This document shows, piece after piece, positions 1 through 7,121 of a DNA stretch of 12,742 bases (positions are counted from its first letter, which is position 1; each line of letters opens with the position of its first letter). Under the pieces are notes generated by a model. It worked only from the letters and a program-made list of their open reading frames with translations. It searched no databases and had not been told where the DNA came from. A program made the translations under genes and the position numbers. The DNA is taken from positions 1 to 12,742 of the forward strand of contig JAGDMC010000100.1 of NCBI GenBank assembly GCA_017860395.1. Reading direction: 5' to 3'. The DNA comes from Bacteroidota bacterium (GTDB taxonomy: Bacteria; Bacteroidota; Bacteroidia; Bacteroidales; UBA932).

Positions 1-1539
1 CTCGCTCTATCGATAAGGCTTCCGTGGGCCTTCATCCTTACCCCACAGTCTCAGTTCAATTACAGCCAGGGCAAATTTATCTCTTTCCGGAGCGGTTTAG
101 AAAAAAGGTTATTTTCACGTGGTTTTCTCAATTTAGCCTATGAGCATAATTTTATTACAAAATTAAGCAGCATGGAAGTGGGATTTCGTTACGACTTCTC
201 ATTTGCAAAACTTGGACTTTCCGCCAGGAGGAGCAACAAGGTCACTACTTTTGTAGAAACTGCAAGCGGAAGTATAATTGTCGATGCCAAAAGCGGTTAT
301 GTTGGAACAAGCAATCGTGCAAATGTTGGCAAAGGCGGCATCCTGATGTTTTCTTTTCTGGATTTAAACGGGAATGGACATCGCGAGAAAAATGAACCTA
401 AAGCAAAAGGTCTGCAGATTCACATTAATGGCGGTCGTATTGAGTACATCGAGAAGGATACAACGGTGCGGGTATATGACTTGGAACCATATGCCAACTA
501 TCTGGTATCTCTCGTTGGAACCAGTTTCGATAACATTTCATGGCAGTTGCCATACAAAAACATTAGCGTTGTAATCGATCCAAACCAGTATAAACGAATT
601 GAGGTTCCTGTAGCCGTTGTAGGAGAAGCCTCCGGAATGATATATCTTAATGGAAGTTACGGGCAAAGAGGACAAGGCCGTATAATTGTAAATTTCTACC
701 GAAGCGATTCAACTTTTGTAAAAAGCACTATGAGCGAAGAAGACGGTTACTTTAGCTATCTTGGTCTTTTACCCGGTAATTATATGGCCGGTATCGATAC
801 CGCACAGATGAGAAAACTGAATATGAAAGCTTCTCCGTCATTTATTAATTTTACAATTGAACACTCAATAGACGGCGATTTGGCAGAAGGGCTTGATTTT
901 GTATTGAATAAAGAAAGACAGGAAGAGGTGCCGGCAGAACAGAAGCCAGAAATATCCAAAGAAAATACTCCGGCAGCAATAACAAAAGCCAAAGATATTT
1001 CTGCTCCCGAAACAAAAATGTATTCTGTTCAGCTATTTGCATTGCGTAACAAATTAAATATCGAAGAGCATTTCTCCCGACTTAAAACTAATGTTCCGGA
1101 TATTACTGTATCGGAAACGCTGGATAAGGATGGATTGTTCAAGTATAGTACTGGCCGTTTCAAAAGCAGATCCGAGGCCGTTAAACTGCTTAGGACAATA
1201 AAAAAGCTAGGGTGGCAGGATGCTTTTATTATTTCAGAAATAAGCACTGAAACCGTATCGGCAGGAGTAAGCACAAATATACCGGCACAGGATACAATGC
1301 TATACAAAGTTCAGCTATTGGCCTCTGCAAAGCAAACAAATATTAATTCCTACTTCTCGAAACTTATTGCTGTTATGCCGGGTTTAAAAATAATAGAGAC
1401 AAAAGGTATAGACGGATTATACCGATATTGTTCCGAATCATTCAGCGACTTAAGGAAAGCCGTCCGGCTTCAGAGTATAGTCAGGAAAAACGGGTGTACA
1501 GATTGTTTTGTTGTTATTTATAAATCAAATAACCCATAA
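1..1539 (+). CDS. Envelope protein, beta-barrel/usher-like, with two C-terminal SPOR domains (5' partial)
   Basis: The frame is open from the first base, so the gene begins upstream; the ATG at 172 is internal and 512 codons are visible. In the partial numbering, about residues 1-90 have alternating beta-strand character with aromatic strand ends (for example MEVGFRYDFSF), like the end of an outer-membrane barrel. About residues 117-205 hold a DLNGNG...NEP motif resembling SdrD-B or usher-associated domains, followed by a second beta-sandwich-like stretch (about 206-305). A Glu/Pro/Lys-rich linker leads to two SPOR-like repeats, about 340-411 (MYSVQLFA...) and 434-506 (LYKVQLLA...). SPOR domains usually bind peptidoglycan lacking stem peptides, so a periplasmic tail tethering an outer-membrane protein is an inference. 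The stop TAA lies 1 bp from the stop of the convergent regulator. Domain types are fairly secure; the role is unknown. Confidence 0.75.
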   Translation, partial: LALSIRLPWAFILTPQSQFNYSQGKFISFRSGLEKRLFSRGFLNLAYEHNFITKLSSMEVGFRYDFSFAKLGLSARRSNKVTTFVETASGSIIVDAKSGYVGTSNRANVGKGGILMFSFLDLNGNGHREKNEPKAKGLQIHINGGRIEYIEKDTTVRVYDLEPYANYLVSLVGTSFDNISWQLPYKNISVVIDPNQYKRIEVPVAVVGEASGMIYLNGSYGQRGQGRIIVNFYRSDSTFVKSTMSEEDGYFSYLGLLPGNYMAGIDTAQMRKLNMKASPSFINFTIEHSIDGDLAEGLDFVLNKERQEEVPAEQKPEISKENTPAAITKAKDISAPETKMYSVQLFALRNKLNIEEHFSRLKTNVPDITVSETLDKDGLFKYSTGRFKSRSEAVKLLRTIKKLGWQDAFIISEISTETVSAGVSTNIPAQDTMLYKVQLLASAKQTNINSYFSKLIAVMPGLKIIETKGIDGLYRYCSESFSDLRKAVRLQSIVRKNGCTDCFVVIYKSNNP

Positions 1540-1540
1540 C

Positions 1541-2899
1541 TTACTGAACAAGATTGTATTTTTCAATCTTGGCGTTAAGAGTCGGTCTTGTAATGTCAAG
1601 AATTCTTGAAGCCTCAACTTTATTCCAGTTAACCTCATCCAGTATGCACTTGATATGGTGTTTTTCCAAAGATTCCAGTGTGCGGAATTCTGACATTTCC
1701 TGATACTTTGCAACAGGTTCGGCCATACGATAGTTGAGAATAATATTCTCTTTCTCGAGCACATCATTTTTGGACATAACAATTGCCTGAAGCAGGGTGT
1801 TCTCAAGTTCCCGTACATTTCCATGCCAATCGTGTTGCTGAAGCATTTCAATGACACCGTCCCCTATTTTGGTTACATTTTTATTAAACCGTTTGTTTAG
1901 TTTATACAAAAAATGAATTACCAGATCATTTATGTCGTCTTTGCGCTCTCGCAGAGGCGGAAGATTTATTGTAAATACTTTTAGCCTGTAATATAGGTCT
2001 TCTCTGAATTTACCCAGTTTTATCTGCTCTTCAAGATTGCGGTTTGTTGCTGCGATTATCCTGGCTTTCATTGGAATAGGCAACTCACCTCCAACTTTTT
2101 CAAATTCCAGTTCCTGTATTACGCGAAGTAACTTAACCTGAGTATTTAGTGATATTTCTGAAATTTCGTCCAAAAAGATAGTGCCTTCCCCGGCAAGTTC
2201 AAATTTCCCTTTTTTGTCGCGTATTGAATCGGTAAAAGATCCTTTAACGTGTCCGAACAATTCGCTTTCGAGCAGAGTTTCGGTGAGAGCACTGCAGTTT
2301 ACTACTACCAGCGGTTTATTGTGTGTAATACCAGAAAAATGAACCAACCGGGCTATTAACTCCTTACCAGTACCTGTTTCTCCCTGTATCAAAACATTCA
2401 CCTTGTTCATTGAGATAAGTCCTATATTTTTGAATATCTCTTTCATCTGAGGTGTTCTGCCAACCAGAATATTATCTTCGAGCATACTCTCGCTCGAGGC
2501 ATCGGTACGAATTACAGTCGTGAGACTATTGCTGCTTTTTACAGAGCTGAGTGCTTTTATTACTGTGGATTTAAGAGTTTCGGGGTTAACCGGTTTTTCA
2601 AGATATTCAAATGCGCCCTGCTGTATTGACTTTATGGTAAGCACGACATCACCGTAAGCGGTGAGCATTATTACAGGCAATTTTAGCCTCAGTTTGCGTA
2701 TTTCAGCCAGCACTTCAAGTCCGTTTTTACCGGGCATCTGGTAATCGGTAATTACAAGATCCGGGCGCTCTGAATGGACCAGAAGCAAGCCTGCGTCACC
2801 GCTTTCTGCTTCTATTACATTGTACCCGGCTTTCGTGAGTGCAAGACTAAAAAGCTTGCGGATCATTTTATCATCGTCAATGACTAAAATTTTTTCCAT
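1541..2899 (-). CDS. Sigma-54-dependent response regulator, NtrC family
   Basis: Complete 452-residue NtrC-type activator. The receiver (about 1-120) has the acidic cluster D8-D10, phosphoacceptor D52, T80 and K102. The AAA+ domain (about 145-385) has Walker A GETGTGKE (173-180), Walker B FLDE (D244, E245) and the arginine-finger region FREDLYYR (298-305). The C-terminal Fis-type helix-turn-helix is about 410-452. The sigma-54 contact loop reads GSFTDS (220-225) where the canonical motif is GAFTGA. When phosphorylated, such proteins oligomerise and remodel sigma-54 holoenzyme at enhancer-dependent promoters. It is the last gene of the minus-strand cluster, 24 bp after the Hpt gene, so the Hpt protein is a plausible phosphodonor. 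No sigma-54 -24/-12 site was recognised in the window, so its targets are unknown. Confidence 0.95.
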   Translation of the reverse strand: MEKILVIDDDKMIRKLFSLALTKAGYNVIEAESGDAGLLLVHSERPDLVITDYQMPGKNGLEVLAEIRKLRLKLPVIMLTAYGDVVLTIKSIQQGAFEYLEKPVNPETLKSTVIKALSSVKSSNSLTTVIRTDASSESMLEDNILVGRTPQMKEIFKNIGLISMNKVNVLIQGETGTGKELIARLVHFSGITHNKPLVVVNCSALTETLLESELFGHVKGSFTDSIRDKKGKFELAGEGTIFLDEISEISLNTQVKLLRVIQELEFEKVGGELPIPMKARIIAATNRNLEEQIKLGKFREDLYYRLKVFTINLPPLRERKDDINDLVIHFLYKLNKRFNKNVTKIGDGVIEMLQQHDWHGNVRELENTLLQAIVMSKNDVLEKENIILNYRMAEPVAKYQEMSEFRTLESLEKHHIKCILDEVNWNKVEASRILDITRPTLNAKIEKYNLVQ

Positions 2900-2923
2900 A
2901 AATTAAATTTTAATGTAAAAAAG

Positions 2924-3277
2924 CTAAATCATTGTTTTTAAATGTTCAATGCTAACATTTGAAATTTTTAATATCCTGTCAACCGTTTCATTGAGATCAA
3001 TCATATCCCGGCTTCCCTTATTTATTCTCTTGACATCCGGAACAGCTGTCAGAATACCAACCGAAGTCAATTGAGTAATTAGCTTGTGAGTTACTAATTT
3101 TAACCGGTCGTGATCTCCTGAGTCTGCACACTCTTTCATTGACCTGAGCATTACCGGCCCTTCCTCTAAAAATATTTTTATAATCTCCCTGATGAAAGTC
3201 TCATCACCATCTGCCATCTCTTTTAAGTAAGTCAAATCGGGCAGTGGAATTTTATTTCCGTTTATTAACTCATCCAT
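2924..3277 (-). CDS. Hpt (histidine phosphotransfer) domain protein
   Basis: A 117-residue all-helical protein consisting essentially of one Hpt domain. The phosphorylatable histidine is H64 in THKLITQLTSVG, matching the Hpt pattern H-x-L-(K/x)-x-x-(S/A)-x-x-x-G. The N-terminus (LPDLTYLKEMADGDETFIREI) is typical of Hpt proteins, where the D-x-x-F segment opens the four-helix bundle. These proteins shuttle phosphate between receiver domains and have no catalytic activity. The gene sits 12 bp after the kinase C-terminal fragment and 24 bp before the NtrC-type regulator. A relay of kinase, receiver, Hpt and NtrC receiver is the natural reading of this order, but the wiring is inferred from position only. 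Confidence 0.88.
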   Translation of the reverse strand: MDELINGNKIPLPDLTYLKEMADGDETFIREIIKIFLEEGPVMLRSMKECADSGDHDRLKLVTHKLITQLTSVGILTAVPDVKRINKGSRDMIDLNETVDRILKISNVSIEHLKTMI

Positions 3278-3289
3278 ATAATTAAAATT

Positions 3290-3556
3290 TTATTTCGGTA
3301 GTGTTGGTATATTGAAGTAAAAAGTAGAGCCTTCACCCTCTTTAGATTCAAACCATATTTTTCCGCCATTTCTTGTAACAAACTCTTTGCACAAAAGCAG
3401 TCCAAGTCCCGAGCCCTCTTCATTGTCCGTGCCAAAACTGGTAAAATGAGAATCGGCTTTAAAAAGCTTATCCTGATTTTCCTGACTAATGCCCTCTCCG
3501 GAGTCCATGACAGAAATTAGAATCTGTCCTTCTTCCTCTGTAATGTTAACATTCAC
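3290..3556 (-). CDS. Histidine kinase HATPase_c C-terminal fragment (frameshifted from upstream ORF)
   Basis: An 88-codon frame with a GTG at its 5' end encodes only the C-terminal half of a histidine kinase ATPase domain: G1 box DSGEGI (18-23), the FxxFGTDNE ATP-lid region, G2 box GSGLGL (48-53), and the usual terminal strands ending in STFYFNIP. It has no dimerisation domain or N-box and cannot work alone. It overlaps the end of the upstream receiver-kinase frame by 11 bp in a different reading frame. Its first residues, including the in-frame codons just upstream (EVNVNI), continue the ATPase fold that breaks off there. It is best read as the detached tail of one broken gene spanning 3290-4373. 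Translational coupling into a separate polypeptide is a less likely alternative. Confidence 0.8.
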   Translation of the reverse strand: MNVNITEEEGQILISVMDSGEGISQENQDKLFKADSHFTSFGTDNEEGSGLGLLLCKEFVTRNGGKIWFESKEGEGSTFYFNIPTLPK

Positions 3557-3575
3557 TTCCGACGACGGTCTTTAT
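3546..3575 (-). other. Frameshift/deletion junction removing the kinase N-box
   Basis: On the minus strand the frame reads ATG ATA AAG ACC GTC GTC, then GGA AGT GAA TGT TAA. The homologous continuation, GAA GTG AAT GTT AAC, sits one frame over right at this point. Both the reading-frame change and the absence of about 14-16 family-conserved residues (the N-box) fall at the same spot. This fits a single deletion whose length is not a multiple of three, rather than a one-base slip. Confidence 0.7.
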
Positions 3576-4373
3576 CATATCCTGATCAATTCTCACCTTT
3601 GCACTTGTGTCTCCGTTAAGTTTAATCCTGATATTTTTTAATTCGGCCACAACTTCAGAAAGTTCCACCTCTCCTCTTATGAGCGGAAGAATTTCAACAT
3701 TGTCCTGAAAAACAGTGTTCAGGCGACCTGTCTGGCTTTTTGTCCATTTCAGCAGGTTGTCCAAAAGAACAAAACTCTCTTCTGTGAGTCTGTTTCCCAT
3801 TATGAGAAGTTCGTACATATCTTCGTCCAGAGTCTCCTTTGGAATATTGAGAACAAGCGCATTCATAACCATCCGGATGGAACCAATCGGAGAACGCAAA
3901 TCATGTGCAATAACAGAGTATAGTTTGTCCCTGCCAATTATGGTTCTTTGCAGCTCGTCGTTTTGTCTTGATATTATTCTTTTTGCCGAAACCAGTGACA
4001 GCTGGTGGTTTACCCGTATTAAAAGCTCGTCTTTATTGAAAGGTTTTGATACATAATCTGCTGCTCCGAATTTGAACCCTTTAACAATATCATCCGGAGA
4101 GTTAAGAGCAGACAGGAATATTATTGGCATATCTCTCCTTTCCGGCATCTCACGTAGTTGTGCTGCAACTTCATGTCCATCCATTACCGGCATCATGATG
4201 TCTAAGAGAACAAGATCGGGACTGTTCTTTTTGATTATTTCAAGCGCATCCTTGCCGTTATAGGCAGTAAGAGTCTTGTAACCCGCTTTTGTAAGGAGTA
4301 GTTTTAGTAATAAAACATTGGCATCGACGTCGTCAACGATTAATACGGTAAAGTCCGAGTTGTTTATATCCAT
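3546..4373 (-). CDS. Receiver-histidine kinase (RR-HisKA), truncated by frameshift within the ATPase domain
   Basis: A 275-residue frame. The receiver (about 8-125) has D14/D15, phosphoacceptor D58, S88 and K110. A coiled linker leads to a HisKA dimerisation domain with the H-box SVIAHDLRSP (phosphohistidine H157). The ATPase domain starts at about 225 and stops abruptly after IDQDMIKTVV, where the family continues with the N-box (NLxxNAxKFT). The frame then runs GSEC to a stop, and the rest of the domain resumes one frame over (see 3290-3556). N-terminal receiver plus kinase is a common soluble Bacteroidota layout with no membrane segment, so input probably arrives through phosphorylation of D58 or a partner. 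The start lies 2 bp from the stop of the UDP-glucuronate decarboxylase gene, so the two are almost certainly cotranscribed. As sequenced, the kinase should not bind ATP. Confidence 0.88.
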   Translation of the reverse strand: MDINNSDFTVLIVDDVDANVLLLKLLLTKAGYKTLTAYNGKDALEIIKKNSPDLVLLDIMMPVMDGHEVAAQLREMPERRDMPIIFLSALNSPDDIVKGFKFGAADYVSKPFNKDELLIRVNHQLSLVSAKRIISRQNDELQRTIIGRDKLYSVIAHDLRSPIGSIRMVMNALVLNIPKETLDEDMYELLIMGNRLTEESFVLLDNLLKWTKSQTGRLNTVFQDNVEILPLIRGEVELSEVVAELKNIRIKLNGDTSAKVRIDQDMIKTVVGSEC

Positions 4374-4375
4374 CG

Positions 4376-5314
4376 TTAAATTAGCACGTTCCTGAAATAT
4401 TCGATTGTTTTCACCAAACCGTCTTCCAGTTGAACTTTCGGTTCCCAGTTAATAATATTTTTTGCAAGAGTAATATCAGGCTGTCGTTGTTTAGGGTCGT
4501 CCGAAGGAAGATCTTTATAAACGATTTTTGATTTCGTTCCGGTAAGAGCGATAATCTTATCTGCAAGTTCTTTAATGGTAAATTCATTAGGGTTTCCAAG
4601 ATTAACCGGGCCAATAAATTTATCATCGGTATTGTTCATTACCCTAATCATTGCTTCAAGCAAATCGTCTATATATTGAAAACTTCTGGTTTGCTGCCCT
4701 CCCCCGTAAAGTGTAATATCATCTCCTTTAAGTGACTGAACGATAAAATTTGATACAACTCTTCCATCGTGAGGATGCATTTTGGGGCCATAAGTATTGA
4801 AAATCCTGATAATCTTTATTTTCACATTATTCTGTCTGTGGTAATCCATAAAGAGAGTCTCTGCACATCTCTTTCCTTCGTCATAACAAGAACGGAATCC
4901 AATTGTATTTACATTACCCCAATAAGATTCAGGCTGCGGGTGAATAGCCGGATCGCCATAAATTTCACTGGTGGAAGCCTGAAGGATTTTGGCATTTATT
5001 CTCTTTGCCAGGCCTAACATGTTAATTGCCCCCATAACAGAGGTTTTAACCGTTTTTATGGGGTTATACTGGTAATGAATGGGAGAAGCCGGGCAGGCAA
5101 GATTATAAATCTGATCCACTTCGGCGTAATAAGGCTGAGTGACATCGTGCCTTACAAGCTCAAAATGAGGGTTTCCTATCAGATGGATTACATTTTCTTT
5201 TGATCCCGTAAAAAAATTGTCAAGACAAACGACATCATTTCCCTCTTTAATCAGCCGGTCACATAAATGCGAACCAATAAATCCCGCTCCGCCTGTTACA
5301 AGTATTCTTTTCAT
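4376..5314 (-). CDS. uxs: UDP-glucuronate decarboxylase (UDP-xylose synthase), extended SDR family
   Basis: A 312-residue NAD-dependent epimerase/dehydratase-type enzyme. The Rossmann motif GGAGFIG is at 8-14, the catalytic Thr/Ser-Glu region STSEIYGDP at 114-122, and the Y144-x3-K148 pair lies in [11 protein letters not shown]. The segments [14 protein letters not shown] and the tail motif [10 protein letters not shown] are characteristic of UDP-xylose synthases rather than 4-epimerases. It converts UDP-glucuronate to UDP-xylose and CO2 in the cytoplasm for glycan synthesis. Its substrate maker, UDP-glucose dehydrogenase, is immediately upstream with a 2-bp gap, and the receiver-kinase follows with a 2-bp gap. 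Length and motifs are intact. The assignment is strong; 4-keto-pentose production by a related enzyme is the main alternative. Confidence 0.93.
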   Translation of the reverse strand: MKRILVTGGAGFIGSHLCDRLIKEGNDVVCLDNFFTGSKENVIHLIGNPHFELVRHDVTQPYYAEVDQIYNLACPASPIHYQYNPIKTVKTSVMGAINMLGLAKRINAKILQASTSEIYGDPAIHPQPESYWGNVNTIGFRSCYDEGKRCAETLFMDYHRQNNVKIKIIRIFNTYGPKMHPHDGRVVSNFIVQSLKGDDITLYGGGQQTRSFQYIDDLLEAMIRVMNNTDDKFIGPVNLGNPNEFTIKELADKIIALTGTKSKIVYKDLPSDDPKQRQPDITLAKNIINWEPKVQLEDGLVKTIEYFRNVLI

Positions 5315-5316
5315 AG

Positions 5317-6636
5317 TCAGGAATTTTTCCCTATTGAGTAATGGATAAAACCTTCCGAAACAAGTTCCGAATTGTCATATATGTTTCTGCCATCAATGAT
5401 AACATTACCTTTCATAAGCTGCCTGATTTTACTCCACGATGGCAGGCGGAACTGCTTCCATTCTGTCATAAGAGCAATTGCATCTGCTCCCTGTGAGGCA
5501 TCGTAAATACTATTGCAGTACTCAACTTTCGCTCCAATTCTCATTTTTGCCTCGTCCATTGCAACAGGATCAAAAACTTTCACTTTTGCACCGGCTTTTA
5601 TGAGGTTGTCTATAACGACAAGAGCTGGAGCTTCCCTCATATCATCGGTGTCCGGTTTAAATGAGAGCCCCCAAACTGCAATTGTCTTTCCGGAAATATT
5701 TCCATTGAAAGCTTTTAACAGTTTTTTGTAAACAACTTCTTTTTGCTCTTCATTAACAAGCTCAACAGCTTCAACAATTTTCATTGGAACACCATATTCT
5801 TCACCGGTGTGAAATAATGCTTTTACGTCTTTAGGAAAACAAGAGCCTCCATATCCTGCACCGGCATATAAGAAACTCATCCCTATTCTCTTATCGGAGC
5901 CAATCCCCTTTCTCACCATTTCCACATTAGCACCTGTAGCTTCGCACAACTTAGCAATTTCATTCATAAAGCTTATTCTTGTGGCAAGCATTGCATTTGC
6001 TGCATATTTTGACATTTCAGCCGATGCAATATCCATAAAAATAATCGGGAAACCATTCAATACAAATGGTTTGTACAATCTTTCCATAAGGAGGGCGGCT
6101 CTTTCGCTTTCAACCCCAACTACAACACGATCAGGAGACATAAAATCTTTTATTGCGGCACCCTCCTTGAGAAATTCCGGGTTTGAAGCCACATCAAATT
6201 CAAAAGAAACTCCGCGTTTATCAAGTTCTTCCTGAATTACTGCTCTTACTTTAGGTGCAGTTCCTACCGGAACCGTACTTTTAGTGACCAGCAAAACATA
6301 ATCTTTCATGTTTTGACCAACTGTCCGGGCTACGTCAAGGACATATTTAAGGTCGGCACTTCCGTCCTCATCCGGAGGGGTCCCAACGGCACTGAAAACT
6401 ATTGATACTTTGTCAAGATTATCCTTAAGATTAGTAGAAAAAGAGAGTCTCCCCTCTTTTACGTTTTTTACAACAAGTTCCTGAATACCGGGCTCATATA
6501 TGGGCATCTCTCCTTTGTTGAGCAAATCTATTTTCCGTTTATCAATGTCAATGCAAATTACATTTATACCCATTTCGGCAAAACAAGCCCCGGTAACTAA
6601 GCCTACATAGCCTGTTCCTACAATTGCAATATTCAT
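5317..6636 (-). CDS. ugd: UDP-glucose 6-dehydrogenase
   Basis: A 439-residue enzyme of the UDP-glucose/GDP-mannose dehydrogenase family, full length. The N-terminal NAD-binding motif is GTGYVG (7-12). Other family segments visible are YEPG (47-50), VGTPP (84-88), STVPVGT (120-126) and EFLKEG (154-159). The catalytic cysteine is C266 in YGGSCFPKD. The C-terminal UDP-binding domain is present ([18 protein letters not shown]). It oxidises UDP-glucose twice to UDP-glucuronate with NAD+ in the cytosol. The product feeds the adjacent UDP-glucuronate decarboxylase, so the pair makes UDP-xylose. It lies 12 bp after the receiver gene and 2 bp before uxs, which points to cotranscription with the signalling genes. 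Confidence 0.96.
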   Translation of the reverse strand: MNIAIVGTGYVGLVTGACFAEMGINVICIDIDKRKIDLLNKGEMPIYEPGIQELVVKNVKEGRLSFSTNLKDNLDKVSIVFSAVGTPPDEDGSADLKYVLDVARTVGQNMKDYVLLVTKSTVPVGTAPKVRAVIQEELDKRGVSFEFDVASNPEFLKEGAAIKDFMSPDRVVVGVESERAALLMERLYKPFVLNGFPIIFMDIASAEMSKYAANAMLATRISFMNEIAKLCEATGANVEMVRKGIGSDKRIGMSFLYAGAGYGGSCFPKDVKALFHTGEEYGVPMKIVEAVELVNEEQKEVVYKKLLKAFNGNISGKTIAVWGLSFKPDTDDMREAPALVVIDNLIKAGAKVKVFDPVAMDEAKMRIGAKVEYCNSIYDASQGADAIALMTEWKQFRLPSWSKIRQLMKGNVIIDGRNIYDNSELVSEGFIHYSIGKNS

Positions 6637-6648
6637 AATTATGAAATG

Positions 6649-6951
6649 TTATTCGAGATTAAGTAGTTTGGAAATTGTTTTTCTGAGAGTTTCCGCTCTG
6701 TACGGTTTTGTGATATACTCGGTACACCCGGCACTTAAAGCAACATTTCTGTCATTATCATAAGCAAATGCTGTGAGTGCAATGATTGGGACTGTCACTC
6801 CTTTTTCACGAAGCTTTCTCGTTGCCTCCAACCCATCCATTACCGGCATTTTCATATCCATAAGGATAATATCCGGTTTAATTTCTTCGTACATTTCAAG
6901 AGCCTCAGCTCCATTGCCGGCACGATAAATATCGTAGACACCCTTTAGCAT
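6649..6951 (-). CDS. Response regulator receiver protein, N-terminus outside the ATG-initiated frame
   Basis: From the ATG at 6951 the frame gives 100 residues of a CheY-like receiver: phosphoacceptor D32 in LMDMKMPVMDG, T60 in IALTAFA, K82 in ITKPYR. There is no output domain. The first beta strand and the acidic pocket are missing from this start, yet they are encoded in the same frame just upstream (KIKILYAEDND, to about 7008). Between 6951 and an in-frame TAA at 7042-7044 there is no ATG, GTG or TTG. The likeliest original start is the codon at 7018-7020, now GTA, which would give a protein beginning TEEKIKILYAEDN. Either a non-standard start is used or the gene is damaged. The closest relatives of such domains are the C-terminal receivers of hybrid kinases. 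It is the first gene of the ugd-uxs cluster. Confidence 0.8.
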   Translation of the reverse strand: MLKGVYDIYRAGNGAEALEMYEEIKPDIILMDMKMPVMDGLEATRKLREKGVTVPIIALTAFAYDNDRNVALSAGCTEYITKPYRAETLRKTISKLLNLE

Positions 6952-7013
6952 TGCTTTCGCCAGAATATAGTTGCTGTCGTTGTCTTCGGCATATAAAATT
7001 TTTATCTTTTCTT

Positions 7014-7032
7014 CTGTTACTCTGCGTAACAG
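7014..7032. repeat. Perfect 7-bp inverted repeat, operator-like or small hairpin
   Basis: CTGTTAC, 5-bp spacer, GTAACAG. It sits in the divergent region between the receiver gene (minus) and the membrane protein gene (plus), overlapping the putative original start region of the receiver. Read on the plus strand it is followed by a T-rich run (7036-7060), which gives it a weak terminator look, but no plus-strand gene precedes it. A dimeric regulator site is the alternative. The function is not established by sequence alone. Confidence 0.45.
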
Positions 7033-7121
7033 TATTGTTTTTTATCCTGTTTTTGTTTTGATTGCGACAATATTATTCATTATTCCATCAATTTTTTTAA
7101 CTTTATGATAAATTAGAGAGT

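Noticed and set aside
1513..1533. GTTATTT-N7-AAATAAC inverted repeat at the end of the SPOR gene
   Set aside because: Almost all A/T with no following T-run in either direction; such repeats are expected by chance in this composition.
1549..1571. Hairpin CAAGATTG-N7-CAATCTTG just past the convergent stop codons, as a terminator
   Set aside because: The 8-bp AT-rich stem lies inside the NtrC coding region and no T-run follows it on either strand; too weak to call.
4986..5012. TGGCATTTATTCTCTTTGCC as a sigma-54 promoter
   Set aside because: The GG and GC are about 14 bases apart instead of 10, and it lies inside the uxs coding region.
7098..7105. TAACTTTA as the -7 element of the 7122 gene
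   Set aside because: One mismatch to TAnnTTTG and no TTTG at the required 19-21 bp upstream.
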